Source of the DNA: Bacillus sp. IITD106
GTDB taxonomy: Bacteria; Bacillota; Bacilli; Bacillales; Bacillaceae_C
Direction: 5' to 3'
DNA: 55,471 nt
Assembly: GCF_019459225.1 (NCBI RefSeq)
Contig: NZ_JAIAZY010000032.1
Location: 1-55,471 of the forward strand
Position numbers and translations under genes: made by a program. The notes under the pieces are model-generated. The model was not told where the DNA came from. It did not search any database and saw only the letters and a list, made by a program, of their open reading frames with translations. Positions 1-8,205 of this stretch are shown here, piece after piece (position 1 is the first letter of the stretch; each line of letters opens with the position of its first letter).

Positions 1-87
1 TTTGATATGAAGGTCATTCTCCCAATCTATGAAAAATGATATAATATTTTTATAAATATATAGATTGCTGGGGAGTAGGGGCTAAGG

Positions 88-774
88 ATGCGCAAATGGT
101 TGATTGTTCTGCCTTTTTTATTTATCATTATTTTTGCAATTACTACTACTACTAAAGCAACATACGAAGGTATTCCTTTGAGTGAGAGCGATTTATATGC
201 AGAATTGACTTTAAAATCGGGAATCTATCTAAAGGATATTGTTGTGTTGCCGGAAGATTCATATAATTTTAATGAAGCAACTGATATAATAAAAAGACTA
301 GACAAACTTCCTCCATCCATTTTGTCTAAGGTTGATGAGGATAAGATTAAGATCATTCTATTTAATGGAAAATTGACAGATAATCCTAGTGCTGCCTATT
401 TAAAAGGGAAAATTCCTCGAGGTTATCCTGAAAATGTCACTTGGGATGATGTCCCAGGAATTGGTGGATCCAAGTTTGTCTTAGTGAAAATAGGCTGTAG
501 TAACAAAGGAAAAGGACATGGTTCGGAATTACTGGAATACCATGAATTAGCCCATACACTTTATCATTTAGTTTATAATGATAAAAAGAGCGAATTTAAA
601 AATATTTGGGCGCATGAAGCAAAATTATTATTCCCGAATAATTCATATTTCCTAAATTATGACGAGGAATATTTTGCCGAAGGATTTGCATATTATTTTT
701 CTTCAGCTGATACAAGAAAATTAATGAAGAAAAATGCTCCCGAAACTTTTCATTTTTTCGCTGGATTACAATGA
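88..774 (+). CDS. Secreted zinc metalloprotease, Pro-Pro endopeptidase / anthrax lethal factor-like (M34 clan)
   Basis: A 228-residue protein with an N-terminal hydrophobic signal segment (about residues 4-24), so probably exported or membrane anchored. The catalytic region shows a zinc motif HELAH at 152-156, a tyrosine at about 191 and a glutamate at 198 in YFAEGFAYY. That is the same 7-residue Tyr-Glu spacing as in PPEP-1 (Zmp1) of Clostridioides difficile. The preceding DVPGIGG...VLVKIGCS and GKGHGS stretches also resemble the ATLF-like domain. Family members cleave between prolines in surface proteins (PPEP) or MAP kinase kinases (lethal factor); the substrate here is unknown. It has a GGGG-type ribosome site and lies 17 bp before thyA. 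The family call is firm, the cleavage specificity is inference. Confidence 0.75.
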   Translation: MRKWLIVLPFLFIIIFAITTTTKATYEGIPLSESDLYAELTLKSGIYLKDIVVLPEDSYNFNEATDIIKRLDKLPPSILSKVDEDKIKIILFNGKLTDNPSAAYLKGKIPRGYPENVTWDDVPGIGGSKFVLVKIGCSNKGKGHGSELLEYHELAHTLYHLVYNDKKSEFKNIWAHEAKLLFPNNSYFLNYDEEYFAEGFAYYFSSADTRKLMKKNAPETFHFFAGLQ

Positions 775-791
775 TATAAGGATGTGTCAAA

Positions 792-1586
792 ATGGAACAA
801 TATTTAAATTTATGTAAAACCGTATTAGAAAACGGTACAAAAAAAGAAGATCGAACAGGTACGGGAACAATCAGCACCTTTGGTTATCAAATGAGATTTG
901 ACTTACAGAAAGGTTTTCCGTTGCTTACAACAAAAAAATTGCATACGAAATCGATTATTCATGAACTATTATGGTTTTTAGCTGGCGATACAAATATAAA
1001 GTATTTGCAAGAAAACGGAGTAAGAATTTGGAATGAGTGGGCAGATGAAAATGGCGATTTAGGCCCTGTTTACGGAAAACAGTGGAGATCATGGCCAACA
1101 GCTGACGGAAGAACGATCGATCAAATTAAGGATGTTCTCCATCAAATTAAGCATAATCCAGATTCACGCAGAATGATTGTAAATGCATGGAATGTAGGCG
1201 AAATTGATAAAATGGCACTTCCTCCTTGTCATTGCCTTTTCCAATTTTATGTGGCAAATGGAAAACTTTCATGCCAGCTGTACCAGAGATCTGCTGACAT
1301 CTTTTTAGGCGTACCGTTTAATATCGCTTCATATGCATTATTAACGATGATGATTGCTCAAGTTACAGATCTTGATCTAGGAGAATTTGTCCATACGCTT
1401 GGTGATGCTCATATTTATTCGAACCATATTGAGCAAATTGAACTTCAGCTGCAAAGAGAACCGCGTCCATTACCAACAATGAAGATAAATCCAGCAGTTA
1501 AAGATTTATTTGCTTTTAAGTTTGATGATTTTGTTCTCGAAGGGTATGACCCGCACCCAGCTATTAAAGGAGTAGTGAGTGTATGA
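792..1586 (+). CDS. thyA: Thymidylate synthase ThyA
   Basis: Converts dUMP to dTMP using methylene-tetrahydrofolate. At 264 residues it has the short length typical of E. coli ThyA and B. subtilis ThyB. The active-site cysteine is C146 in [12 protein letters not shown], and the [13 protein letters not shown] phosphate/nucleotide-binding stretch follows. AAGGATG lies 7 bp before the ATG. The stop codon overlaps the start of the dihydrofolate reductase gene by 4 bp (ATGA), so the two enzymes of the thymidylate cycle are translationally coupled, as in B. subtilis thyB-dfrA. Confidence 0.97.
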   Translation: MEQYLNLCKTVLENGTKKEDRTGTGTISTFGYQMRFDLQKGFPLLTTKKLHTKSIIHELLWFLAGDTNIKYLQENGVRIWNEWADENGDLGPVYGKQWRSWPTADGRTIDQIKDVLHQIKHNPDSRRMIVNAWNVGEIDKMALPPCHCLFQFYVANGKLSCQLYQRSADIFLGVPFNIASYALLTMMIAQVTDLDLGEFVHTLGDAHIYSNHIEQIELQLQREPRPLPTMKINPAVKDLFAFKFDDFVLEGYDPHPAIKGVVSV

Positions 1587-2068
1587 TTTCTTTTTTATGG
1601 GCTGAGGATGAGAATGGATTAATTGGAAAAAATAATGATTTACCTTGGCGACTCCCAGCGGATTTAAAATATTTTAAAGAAACAACGATGGGCCACGCTA
1701 TCATTATGGGAAGAAAAACTTATGAATCAATAGGAAAACCTCTTCCAGGCAGAACTAATATTATCCTTACTCGTGATGATAATTACCGTGCAGAAGGATG
1801 TTTAGTTTTTCATTCTAAACAAGAGCTTCTTCAATGGTTGGAAAGAAATGAATCAAATGTTTTCGTTACTGGCGGGGCAGAGATTTTTCGACTATTCATG
1901 GAAGAGGTGGATCGTTTATATGTGACGAAAATATTTCACACTTTCGAAGGCAATACATATTTTCCCACAATAGACTGGGATAAATGGATTCTTACATCAA
2001 GTCAAAAAGGACCGAAAGATGAAAAAAATCCGTACGATTATGAATTTAGGATATACGAAAGAATGTAA
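1583..2068 (+). CDS. folA: Dihydrofolate reductase
   Basis: Reduces dihydrofolate, the by-product of thymidylate synthase, back to tetrahydrofolate with NADPH. The 161-residue chain has the family landmarks: [22 protein letters not shown] (substrate site, acidic residue in the PADLKYF helix), [16 protein letters not shown] (NADPH-binding) and FVTGGAEIF. It overlaps thyA by 4 bp and is followed directly by a strong intrinsic terminator, so thyA-folA ends a transcription unit. It is the trimethoprim target in such bacteria. Confidence 0.97.
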   Translation: MISFLWAEDENGLIGKNNDLPWRLPADLKYFKETTMGHAIIMGRKTYESIGKPLPGRTNIILTRDDNYRAEGCLVFHSKQELLQWLERNESNVFVTGGAEIFRLFMEEVDRLYVTKIFHTFEGNTYFPTIDWDKWILTSSQKGPKDEKNPYDYEFRIYERM

Positions 2069-2100
2069 AAAGCGAATCCATGAGTGATTCGCTTTTCTCT
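2067..2100 (+). terminator. Intrinsic terminator after folA
   Basis: An 11-bp perfect stem (AAAAGCGAATC / GATTCGCTTTT) with an 8-base loop, ending in a T-rich run. It starts at the folA stop codon. Confidence 0.85.
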
Positions 2101-2140
2101 GTAAAACTCAAAATCCTAACGATGTCCTTTTCCTTTGACA

Positions 2141-2160
2141 AAGGCGCTTACGCTTTCTAT
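2141..2160. repeat. Fragment of a dispersed Bacillus repeat (GGCGCTT-CGCTTT end)
   Basis: AAGGCGCTTACGCTTTCTAT resembles the right end of the larger repeat at 54361-54462 (GCAAGGCGCTTCCGCTTTTC). As there, it lies directly against the 3' end of a minus-strand gene. It is probably a remnant of the same intergenic repeat family. Confidence 0.4.
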
Positions 2161-2811
2161 CTACACATAAAACAATATACAGAAGTACATAAACGAACTG
2201 CCTGCGATGACAAACAAGTGCCAAATGGCATGTGAATAGGGAAGGTTACGCCAAATATAAAATATCGCACCGACTGAATAAAGAATGCCGCCAGTCAATA
2301 ATAAAGCAAACCCTGCTCCACTTAAGCTCGCATAGAGAGGCTTGATTGCAATAATAACGAGCCATCCCATAGCTAAATAAAAGATAGTGGAAATAATTCG
2401 GAATTTATTAATCAGAAAACATTTAAATGCGATCCCAGCTACTGCAAGTCCCCATACGATACCGAATAGGGTCCATCCAAGGGCACCGTTTAAAGAGACG
2501 AGGACAAGTGGCGTATATGTTCCCGCAATTAAAAGATAAATGGCAGAATGGTCTAGAATCGCAAATACATTTTTAACTTTAGATGGTTTGAAGCTATGAA
2601 GCATCGTTGAAAACAAATAAAGAAGTAGCATCGTCACACCAAAAATAGTAAAGCTAACGACTTGAAGTGCTCCTCCATTTTTAGCTGCTGAGACAATTAG
2701 AATAACGAGCGCAGGAATGCTTAATAAAAAACCAATTCCGTGTGTAATCGCATTTGCCAATTCTTCTTTCCAGTTATAAGTTTCACCATCGGTATAATAG
2801 GTTGTCTCCAT
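2161..2811 (-). CDS. Hemolysin III / TrhA family membrane protein (YplQ-like)
   Basis: A seven-helix membrane protein of about 216 residues from the PAQR/hemolysin III superfamily. Diagnostic stretches are NAITHGIGF near the N-terminus, LDHSAIYLLIAGTYTPL in the middle and SHAIWHLFVIAGS near the C-terminus; the Ser/His/Asp residues in them form the putative metal site. Relatives have been linked to membrane fluidity and, loosely, to hemolysis; the physiological role is not settled. I chose the ATG at 2811 (METTYY) because GGTGA sits 5 bp upstream. An in-frame ATG at 2829 lacks a good ribosome site. B. subtilis yplQ lies in a similar neighbourhood. Confidence 0.88.
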   Translation of the reverse strand: METTYYTDGETYNWKEELANAITHGIGFLLSIPALVILIVSAAKNGGALQVVSFTIFGVTMLLLYLFSTMLHSFKPSKVKNVFAILDHSAIYLLIAGTYTPLVLVSLNGALGWTLFGIVWGLAVAGIAFKCFLINKFRIISTIFYLAMGWLVIIAIKPLYASLSGAGFALLLTGGILYSVGAIFYIWRNLPYSHAIWHLFVIAGSSFMYFCILFYV

Positions 2812-2963
2812 ATTATTCACCATCCTCATCTTAGTAAAGCTCTTTTAATCATAGAACGTTAGTTGCATAATAGCAATGTTTTTCCTTCAAAAGATATTAT
2901 AACCTATCCAACCTTACGCGGAACCTGTATAATGGACATTGAATCTCTTAAGGATGTGACGAA

Positions 2964-3806
2964 TTGAGCAAAATTAAAATTGTAACTGATTCAACATGTG
3001 ACTTATCACAACATGAGGCACAAAAGTTAAACATACATGTAATTCCTTTATCCATTACAATTCAAGATGAAACGTATTTAGATAGAGTCGATATTACTCC
3101 GACAACCTTTATGAAAAAAATGAAAGCCTCGGCTGAGTTGCCAAAAAGTTCTCAGCCAGCAGTAGGAGAATTTGTGAAGCTATACGATGAATTAGGGGAG
3201 GATGGGAGTGAAATTCTCTCAATCCATCTATCTGGTAAATTGAGCGGTACAATAGAATCTGCTAGAAGTGCTGCAAACATGACGACCTCCAAAGTCACGA
3301 TTATCGATTCATCCTTCATTTCTAAGGCACTTGCTTTTCAAGTTAGAGAAGCTGCAAAAATGGGAGAAGAAGGTAATCCAATCGAAGACATATTAGCGGA
3401 AATTGAGAAAATACGTTTAGGGACAAAATTATATGTTATTGTTGACACTCTTGAAAATTTAATGAAGGGCGGAAGAATCGGAAAAGGTAGAGCTATGATT
3501 GGTTCCCTTCTAAATATTAAGCCTATCGCTCTTCTAGAAGATGGGGAGTATTCTCCCGTTGCAAAAGTAAGAAGTAAAACCCAAGCGGTAAAATACGTCA
3601 TTAAACAATTCATGGAAGATATTAATGGAAAAACACTAAAAAACTTAAGTATTTGTCACGCTGATGGACTGGAACTTGCCCATTTATGTAAAGAAAAGGT
3701 AGTGGAGCTAACTGGGGTCATAGATATTGAAATTGCGGATACGACACCTGTAATCAGTACTCATACAGGTCCTGGAGCTATTGGATTTATGTATTATATG
3801 GAATAA
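2964..3806 (+). CDS. DegV family fatty-acid-binding protein
   Basis: A 280-residue DegV-fold protein. Relatives (FakB) bind a fatty acid and present it to the kinase FakA for incorporation into phospholipid. Seen here are the opening VTDSTCDLS, the SSQPAVGEF and SGTIESARSAA loops, GGRIGKGRAMIGSLLNIKPI in the middle and HTGPGAIGFMY at the C-terminus. Translation starts at a TTG with AAGGATG 7 bp upstream. No kinase partner is nearby. It is flanked by its own terminator, so probably monocistronic. Confidence 0.93.
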   Translation: MSKIKIVTDSTCDLSQHEAQKLNIHVIPLSITIQDETYLDRVDITPTTFMKKMKASAELPKSSQPAVGEFVKLYDELGEDGSEILSIHLSGKLSGTIESARSAANMTTSKVTIIDSSFISKALAFQVREAAKMGEEGNPIEDILAEIEKIRLGTKLYVIVDTLENLMKGGRIGKGRAMIGSLLNIKPIALLEDGEYSPVAKVRSKTQAVKYVIKQFMEDINGKTLKNLSICHADGLELAHLCKEKVVELTGVIDIEIADTTPVISTHTGPGAIGFMYYME

Positions 3807-3817
3807 TGAATATATTT

Positions 3818-3850
3818 AAAAAGTGATCTAATGCTGGTCGCTTTTTTCTT
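3818..3850 (+). terminator. Intrinsic terminator after degV
   Basis: AAAAAGTGATC pairs with GGTCGCTTTTTT (with G-T wobbles) around a 7-base loop, followed by a T run. Confidence 0.75.
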
Positions 3851-3929
3851 TTTAATAATCTATCTGTTAACTACCCTCTTTCGTAAGATGTTATAATAAT
3901 ATGACTTTACATTAGAGGGTGAGGCATAA

Positions 3930-4724
3930 ATGATAAAGAAGTATATTACTTTTTTTATTGTAAGTATGTTAATTTTATCTGGTTGTTCTGTACCTTATTC
4001 TAAACAAGGTATTCATATAATAAAACGAGAAGAAAAACAAATGCCTCCAGCAGATTTTATGCCATTAAAAGTTAATATTGTGTCTATTGGTGATTCGCTT
4101 ACACAAGGTGTAGGTGATATAGAAGAAAAGGGAGGTTATGTTCCATATTTAAAAAGTAAATTAGAAAGCAATCGCAGTATTAAAGAGGCTAATTTTACTA
4201 ACTTTGGGATAAAAGGTAATCGTTCTGATCAGTTATTGAATCGTCTTAAGCAGGAAAAAATAAAACATTCAATTAAAGAAGCAGATATTGTCATCATTAC
4301 GATTGGCGGAAACGATGTAATGGAAGTATTCAAAAAAAACCTAACGGGTCTTCATGTAAAGATGTTTCTTGATGCTGAAAAAGGGTATAGTGAAAGATTA
4401 ACAGAAATAATTGATACGATTATTTCCTATAACAATGATGCTGAGATTTATCTTGTAGGTATATATAATCCTTTCATTAGATGGTTTTCGGATTTAAAAG
4501 AAATGGACGACATTGTAAATAGTTGGAATCAATCAAGTTCTACTGTAATTGGTCATTATAAACAAACGACCTTTGTTCCAGTTGCTGATATCTTTCAAAA
4601 CCAAGAGGAAAACCTTCTCTATACCGATTATTTTCATCCTAACAACGAAGGGTATAAATTAATGGCCGGTCGTATTTATGATTATTTAGGTAAAAAAGGA
4701 ATATTAAAAAATATGTTGAATTAA
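3930..4724 (+). CDS. ypmR: GDSL-type lipase/esterase lipoprotein (YpmR)
   Basis: A 264-residue SGNH hydrolase predicted to be anchored outside the membrane. The signal peptide ends in the lipobox LSGC (Cys19). Block I is SIGDSLTQG with the catalytic serine, the oxyanion Asn is in IGGNDV, and the Asp/His pair is in DYFHPNNEGY near the C-terminus. It is followed within 50 bp by a YpmS homologue, as in B. subtilis, so the two probably form an operon. The substrate is unknown. The B. subtilis neighbour ypmQ (SCO1-like) is not present here. Confidence 0.88.
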   Translation: MIKKYITFFIVSMLILSGCSVPYSKQGIHIIKREEKQMPPADFMPLKVNIVSIGDSLTQGVGDIEEKGGYVPYLKSKLESNRSIKEANFTNFGIKGNRSDQLLNRLKQEKIKHSIKEADIVIITIGGNDVMEVFKKNLTGLHVKMFLDAEKGYSERLTEIIDTIISYNNDAEIYLVGIYNPFIRWFSDLKEMDDIVNSWNQSSSTVIGHYKQTTFVPVADIFQNQEENLLYTDYFHPNNEGYKLMAGRIYDYLGKKGILKNMLN

Positions 4725-4739
4725 CGCAGGGTTACAGGG

Positions 4740-4769
4740 GAAGAGATAGAAAGAGATAGGAAGAGATAG
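4740..4769 (+). repeat. Three tandem 10-bp repeats in the ypmS translation-initiation region
   Basis: GAAGAGATAG, AAAGAGATAG and GAAGAGATAG follow each other without gaps and end one base before the ypmS ATG. Each unit carries a purine-rich AGAGA or GGAAGAG that could act as ribosome site. Confidence 0.85.
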
Positions 4770-4770
4770 A

Positions 4771-5355
4771 ATGATGAAAAAAAATAAATGGAAGCTTTTG
4801 TTTTTGACCTTATTATCCATAAATATACTTGTTCTTCTCGCCTTAAGTATGATGCTATTTATTGCGGCTGATCAAGATCCAATTCCAAAGACGAATATAT
4901 CCACTGATAATATGTCGGAATTTTTAATTCAAACTAAAAAACAGGATCTTAACCAACTCATTAATCATTATATTGAAAAGGAAGGGTTGGACGGTCCCAT
5001 CCATTATCGAGTCTTATTGACAGATGACGTTGAATTATATGGAGAAGTACAAGTTTTTTCTCAAAGCATGTATTTAAAAATGACTTTTGAGCCTGAGGCA
5101 TTGGAAAATGGTGATCTTATCCTTAAACAAAAATCTTTATCACTTGGTGATGTTAAGCTACCCGTTACGTATATACTCAAATTTATTCGAGATTCGTATA
5201 AATTACCAGATTGGGTCATTATCCAGCCAAATGATAAGCAAATATACGTATCGCTTCAACATATGAAATTGAAAAGCGGCATCAGAGTAAAGGTTGAGGA
5301 TTTCAATTTAGTGGATGATCAAATTGCCATGAAAATGTTTGTTCCCGTTAAATAA
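4771..5355 (+). CDS. ypmS: YpmS family protein (DUF2140), membrane anchored
   Basis: A 194-residue protein with one N-terminal membrane segment (about residues 9-32) and an extracytoplasmic domain containing a conserved-looking DNMSEFLIQTKKQDLNQLINHYI and a YILKFIRDSYKLPDWV stretch. It matches B. subtilis YpmS in length, layout and position behind ypmR. The function is unknown. The start codon is preceded by three tandem 10-bp repeats that supply its ribosome site. Confidence 0.82.
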   Translation: MMKKNKWKLLFLTLLSINILVLLALSMMLFIAADQDPIPKTNISTDNMSEFLIQTKKQDLNQLINHYIEKEGLDGPIHYRVLLTDDVELYGEVQVFSQSMYLKMTFEPEALENGDLILKQKSLSLGDVKLPVTYILKFIRDSYKLPDWVIIQPNDKQIYVSLQHMKLKSGIRVKVEDFNLVDDQIAMKMFVPVK

Positions 5356-5398
5356 GAAAACGTAAGAAAAAAAACATTATGAGAAGGGAGGTTTTTTT

Positions 5399-5938
5399 TT
5401 GGAGAACTCTACGAGCAGCGAATTAGCAACTTTTGCCGGAGGCTGTTTTTGGTGTATGGTGAAACCTTTTGATGAACTTCCGGGAATTGAAAAAGTTATT
5501 TCGGGATATACTGGCGGAAGGACCGAGCATCCTACGTATGAGGAAGTATGCTCAGGTTTAACAGGACATACAGAAGCGGTGCAAATTACATTTAATCCAA
5601 AAATATTTCCTTACAAACGTTTGCTGGACATATTTTGGATGCAAATTGACCCAACAGACTCGGGAGGACAATTCTATGATCGTGGTGACTCCTATCGAAC
5701 AGCAATCTTTTATCATTCAGACGAACAAAAACAACTTGCAGAGGAGTCAAAAAAAGACTTGGAAAAAAGCGGGAGATTCTCTCGTCCGATAGTCGTTCCT
5801 ATAGAACCTGCTCGCACCTTTTACCCAGCTGAAGAATATCATCAACACTTTTATCGGAAAAATCCCGAGCGGTATGAAGCCTATCAGGTAGGATCAGGCA
5901 GGAAAGATTTTATTAATAAGCATTGGGGGGATATGTAG
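5399..5938 (+). CDS. msrA: Peptide-methionine (S)-S-oxide reductase MsrA
   Basis: Repairs the S-epimer of methionine sulfoxide in proteins. The catalytic motif GGCFWC lies at residues 14-19 (nucleophile Cys16), and [26 protein letters not shown] is the typical substrate site; 179 residues is normal. It starts at TTG: AAGGGAGG ends 7 bp upstream after a homopolymeric T run. The last base of its stop codon is the first base of the msrB start, so MsrA and MsrB are coupled. Confidence 0.96.
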   Translation: MENSTSSELATFAGGCFWCMVKPFDELPGIEKVISGYTGGRTEHPTYEEVCSGLTGHTEAVQITFNPKIFPYKRLLDIFWMQIDPTDSGGQFYDRGDSYRTAIFYHSDEQKQLAEESKKDLEKSGRFSRPIVVPIEPARTFYPAEEYHQHFYRKNPERYEAYQVGSGRKDFINKHWGDM

Positions 5939-6363
5939 TGAATAAAGAGGAACTTAAGAAAAAACTTACACCCATGCAATTTCATGTAACACAGAATAAT
6001 GGAACTGAGCCTCCGTTTGATAATGAATATTGGAATAATGAAGCAGAAGGAATTTATGTTGATATTGTTTCAGGAAAACCACTTTTTAGTTCCAGAGATC
6101 AATATGATGCTGGTTGTGGATGGCCAAGCTTTACAAAGCCGATAGATGAAAAGGAAATAGTAGAGAAGGAAGATTTAAGTCATGGTATGAATCGTACTGA
6201 AGTTAGAAGTAAGGAAGCGAATTCACATTTAGGACATGTTTTTCCTGATGGTCCTGGTCCATTGAATTTAAGATATTGTATTAACTCTGCTGCTCTGCGG
6301 TTTATTCCTTTAGAGGATTTAAAAAAAGAAGGATATGAAGAGTACGAGAAGTTATTTTTATAA
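5938..6363 (+). CDS. msrB: Peptide-methionine (R)-S-oxide reductase MsrB
   Basis: Repairs the R-epimer of methionine sulfoxide, complementing MsrA. The catalytic cysteine is in [11 protein letters not shown] (about residue 114), with CGWPSF and [11 protein letters not shown] upstream. The paired CxxC zinc sites of many MsrB proteins are not seen, so this is the zinc-free form. I place the start at GTG 5938: GGGGGG lies 7 bp before it and it overlaps the msrA stop by one base. An upstream in-frame TTG at 5923 lies inside that ribosome site. Confidence 0.95.
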   Translation: MNKEELKKKLTPMQFHVTQNNGTEPPFDNEYWNNEAEGIYVDIVSGKPLFSSRDQYDAGCGWPSFTKPIDEKEIVEKEDLSHGMNRTEVRSKEANSHLGHVFPDGPGPLNLRYCINSAALRFIPLEDLKKEGYEEYEKLFL

Positions 6364-6381
6364 GAAATAGACAATAACATT

Positions 6382-6411
6382 GAGCATCCATATAGATGGG
6401 TGCTTTTATTA
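6382..6411 (+). terminator. Intrinsic terminator after msrA-msrB
   Basis: AGCATCCAT pairs with ATGGGTGCT around a 4-base loop and is followed by TTTATTAT. Confidence 0.75.
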
Positions 6412-6491
6412 TATATATAGGCAAACGCACAAACAGCCCATATCTTACATACATAATATAGGAGCGAAGATATTAAAGAATTGAGGAGTGA

Positions 6492-6680
6492 ATGTTATGT
6501 ATTACGGGAGGTTACGGAGGCTACGGTGGTTACGGTTATGACGGCTGTTGTCCCACCTATCCAATATATACTGGATGTGGTTATGGAGGTGGATTTGTAG
6601 GCGGAAATGGTTTTGCGCTAATCGTCGTTCTATTTATTCTTTTGATTATTATTGGCGCTTGCTGGGCATTTCCACATTAA
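6492..6680 (+). CDS. YjcZ-family sporulation miniprotein, apparently with a shifted 5' end
   Basis: A 62-residue Gly/Tyr-rich protein ending in one membrane helix, [18 protein letters not shown], the hallmark of the small YjcZ family made in sporulating Bacillus. The reading frame used here begins [11 protein letters not shown] second ATG at 6497 with better spacing (8 bp from GAGGAG rather than 3) would read MYYG and then leave the frame. Removing one base near 6506 would give [11 protein letters not shown], the family's usual opening. So the start looks like a one-base insertion rescued by the earlier ATG, or a sequencing error. It has its own downstream hairpin. Confidence 0.8.
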   Translation: MLCITGGYGGYGGYGYDGCCPTYPIYTGCGYGGGFVGGNGFALIVVLFILLIIIGACWAFPH

Positions 6681-6687
6681 TAAATAT

Positions 6688-6709
6688 GCCCCCGTTTTTT
6701 AATGGGGGC
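6688..6709 (+). terminator. GC-rich hairpin after the YjcZ-type gene
   Basis: GCCCCC and GGGGGC pair around a loop that itself contains the T run. It is followed by TAAAATAT rather than T's, so it may stabilise the 3' end as much as terminate. Confidence 0.5.
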
Positions 6710-6835
6710 TAAAATATTGCGAATGAAAGGTGGCTTGGAGCATACATTTATAAAAAGTAACAAATAAATTTATTTACGAATAATGAACAATCCGCTATAT
6801 TGTTAGAAAGATAACTGAAGGGCGGATTCCTCATT

Positions 6836-7060
6836 ATGAATAAATCTTTTTATCATTTTCTAATGAAATATAGGCAGCCACATTTAAAAGACGATATTAG
6901 CAAATTTGCGAACGATGCATATAAAGATCACAGCTTCCCCAAACATTCGGATGATTATCATGAATTAACGAGCTATTTAGAGTTAAATGGAGACTATTTA
7001 CCAACACTGGCCCTTTTTGACCATGTTTGGGAATTATATATAGAAGCTGAGAAAAAATAA
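6836..7060 (+). CDS. yozE: YozE family protein (UPF0346)
   Basis: A 74-residue protein with the sequence layout of B. subtilis YozE: FYHFLMKYR near the N-terminus, HSFPKHSDDYHELTSYLE in the middle and ALFDHVWELY at the end. The family has a SAM-like helical fold and no settled function. It stands just before a yozD homologue, 35 bp apart, and the two probably share a transcript that ends at the hairpin at 7289. Confidence 0.9.
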   Translation: MNKSFYHFLMKYRQPHLKDDISKFANDAYKDHSFPKHSDDYHELTSYLELNGDYLPTLALFDHVWELYIEAEKK

Positions 7061-7095
7061 ATGTAGATAGAAAATTCAGAAAGGGAGAGAAGGGT

Positions 7096-7263
7096 ATGCG
7101 TGAAACTGAAGTATTTATTGATTCAGAGGAAATCGCTGAATTTTTCTATCATGAACTTATTAAAAGGGGTTATACTCCAACGATCCAAGAGTCTGAAGAA
7201 TTAGCTGATATCACTTTTGATTATTTAATTTCTAAATGTATTATTGAAGAGTGGGATGAATAA
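7096..7263 (+). CDS. yozD: YozD family small protein
   Basis: A 55-residue ORF beginning MRETEVFIDSEEIAEFF and ending CIIEEWDE, behind a strong AGGGAGAGAAGGG ribosome site. The sequence and length resemble B. subtilis YozD, an acidic helical protein of unknown function. It lies between yozE and an intrinsic terminator, which supports a real gene. Confidence 0.8.
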   Translation: MRETEVFIDSEEIAEFFYHELIKRGYTPTIQESEELADITFDYLISKCIIEEWDE

Positions 7264-7288
7264 TCTCCAAAAAAAAAGATAACACTCA

Positions 7289-7317
7289 ACGCCAAAGTTA
7301 TTGGCGTATTTTTATTG
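7289..7317 (+). terminator. Intrinsic terminator after yozD
   Basis: ACGCCAA and TTGGCGT form a 7-bp stem around a 5-base loop, followed by ATTTTTATT. Confidence 0.8.
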
Positions 7318-7460
7318 TCTAAATTTCTGCATTTAAAGAATTTTTTTCAACAAAATTTGCAACGAAGGATTGAAAGAATTAGAATGGTATAGAGAATAGC
7401 GAAGCATCTTTCTAATCGTCGGATGTTTGCGTTGGTTAAAAGATTTAGGAGGGGTTATTC

Positions 7461-8168
7461 ATGAGTATTCATATTGCGGCGAAACAAGGAGATATTGCTG
7501 AAACAGTCTTATTGCCAGGTGATCCATTACGAGCAAAATACATAGCTGAAACATTTCTTGAAAATGCGGTTTGTTATAATGAAGTTAGAAATATGTTTGG
7601 TTTCACTGGTACTTATAAGGGGAAAAGAATATCAGTACAAGGTACAGGAATGGGAGTTCCTTCTATATCTATTTATATTAATGAATTAATGCAAAGTTAT
7701 GGTGTTCAAAAATTAATTAGAGTTGGAACTTGTGGAGCCATTCAAAAGGATGTAAAAGTTCGTGATGTAATACTTGCCATGACTGCATCTACTGACTCAC
7801 AAATGAATCGCTTAACGTTTAATGGGATTGATTATGCTCCAACAGCATCTTTCGAATTACTGAAAAATGCCTATGATGGAGCTGTAGAGAAAGGACTGCA
7901 TGTCAAAGTAGGAAATGTATTTACTGCTGACATGTTTTACAATGACAATGCAGAACATGAGAAATGGGCACAATATGGTATTCTTGCATTGGAAATGGAA
8001 ACGTCCGCTCTATACACACTTGCTGCAAAATACGGAAGAAAAGCGTTATCCGTATTAACCGTCAGCGATCATATCATAACTGGGGAAGTTACTTCTGCTG
8101 AAGAAAGACAGACAACTTTTAATGATATGATTGAAGTGGCGTTAGAAGCAGCAATTAAAGATTCGTAA
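7461..8168 (+). CDS. deoD: Purine nucleoside phosphorylase DeoD-type
   Basis: Splits purine (deoxy)ribonucleosides with phosphate into base and (deoxy)ribose-1-phosphate in purine salvage. The 235-residue chain has the hexameric DeoD signatures: [14 protein letters not shown] (phosphate binding), [19 protein letters not shown] and [10 protein letters not shown] with the catalytic Asp. The start ATG follows GGAGGGG. It is followed 37 bp later by a carboxypeptidase lipoprotein gene, an arrangement also known in B. subtilis (deoD-yodJ). Confidence 0.96.
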   Translation: MSIHIAAKQGDIAETVLLPGDPLRAKYIAETFLENAVCYNEVRNMFGFTGTYKGKRISVQGTGMGVPSISIYINELMQSYGVQKLIRVGTCGAIQKDVKVRDVILAMTASTDSQMNRLTFNGIDYAPTASFELLKNAYDGAVEKGLHVKVGNVFTADMFYNDNAEHEKWAQYGILALEMETSALYTLAAKYGRKALSVLTVSDHIITGEVTSAEERQTTFNDMIEVALEAAIKDS

Positions 8169-8205
8169 TTCAAACTATTTGAAGAAAAAAGAAATGTGGG
8201 TAACT

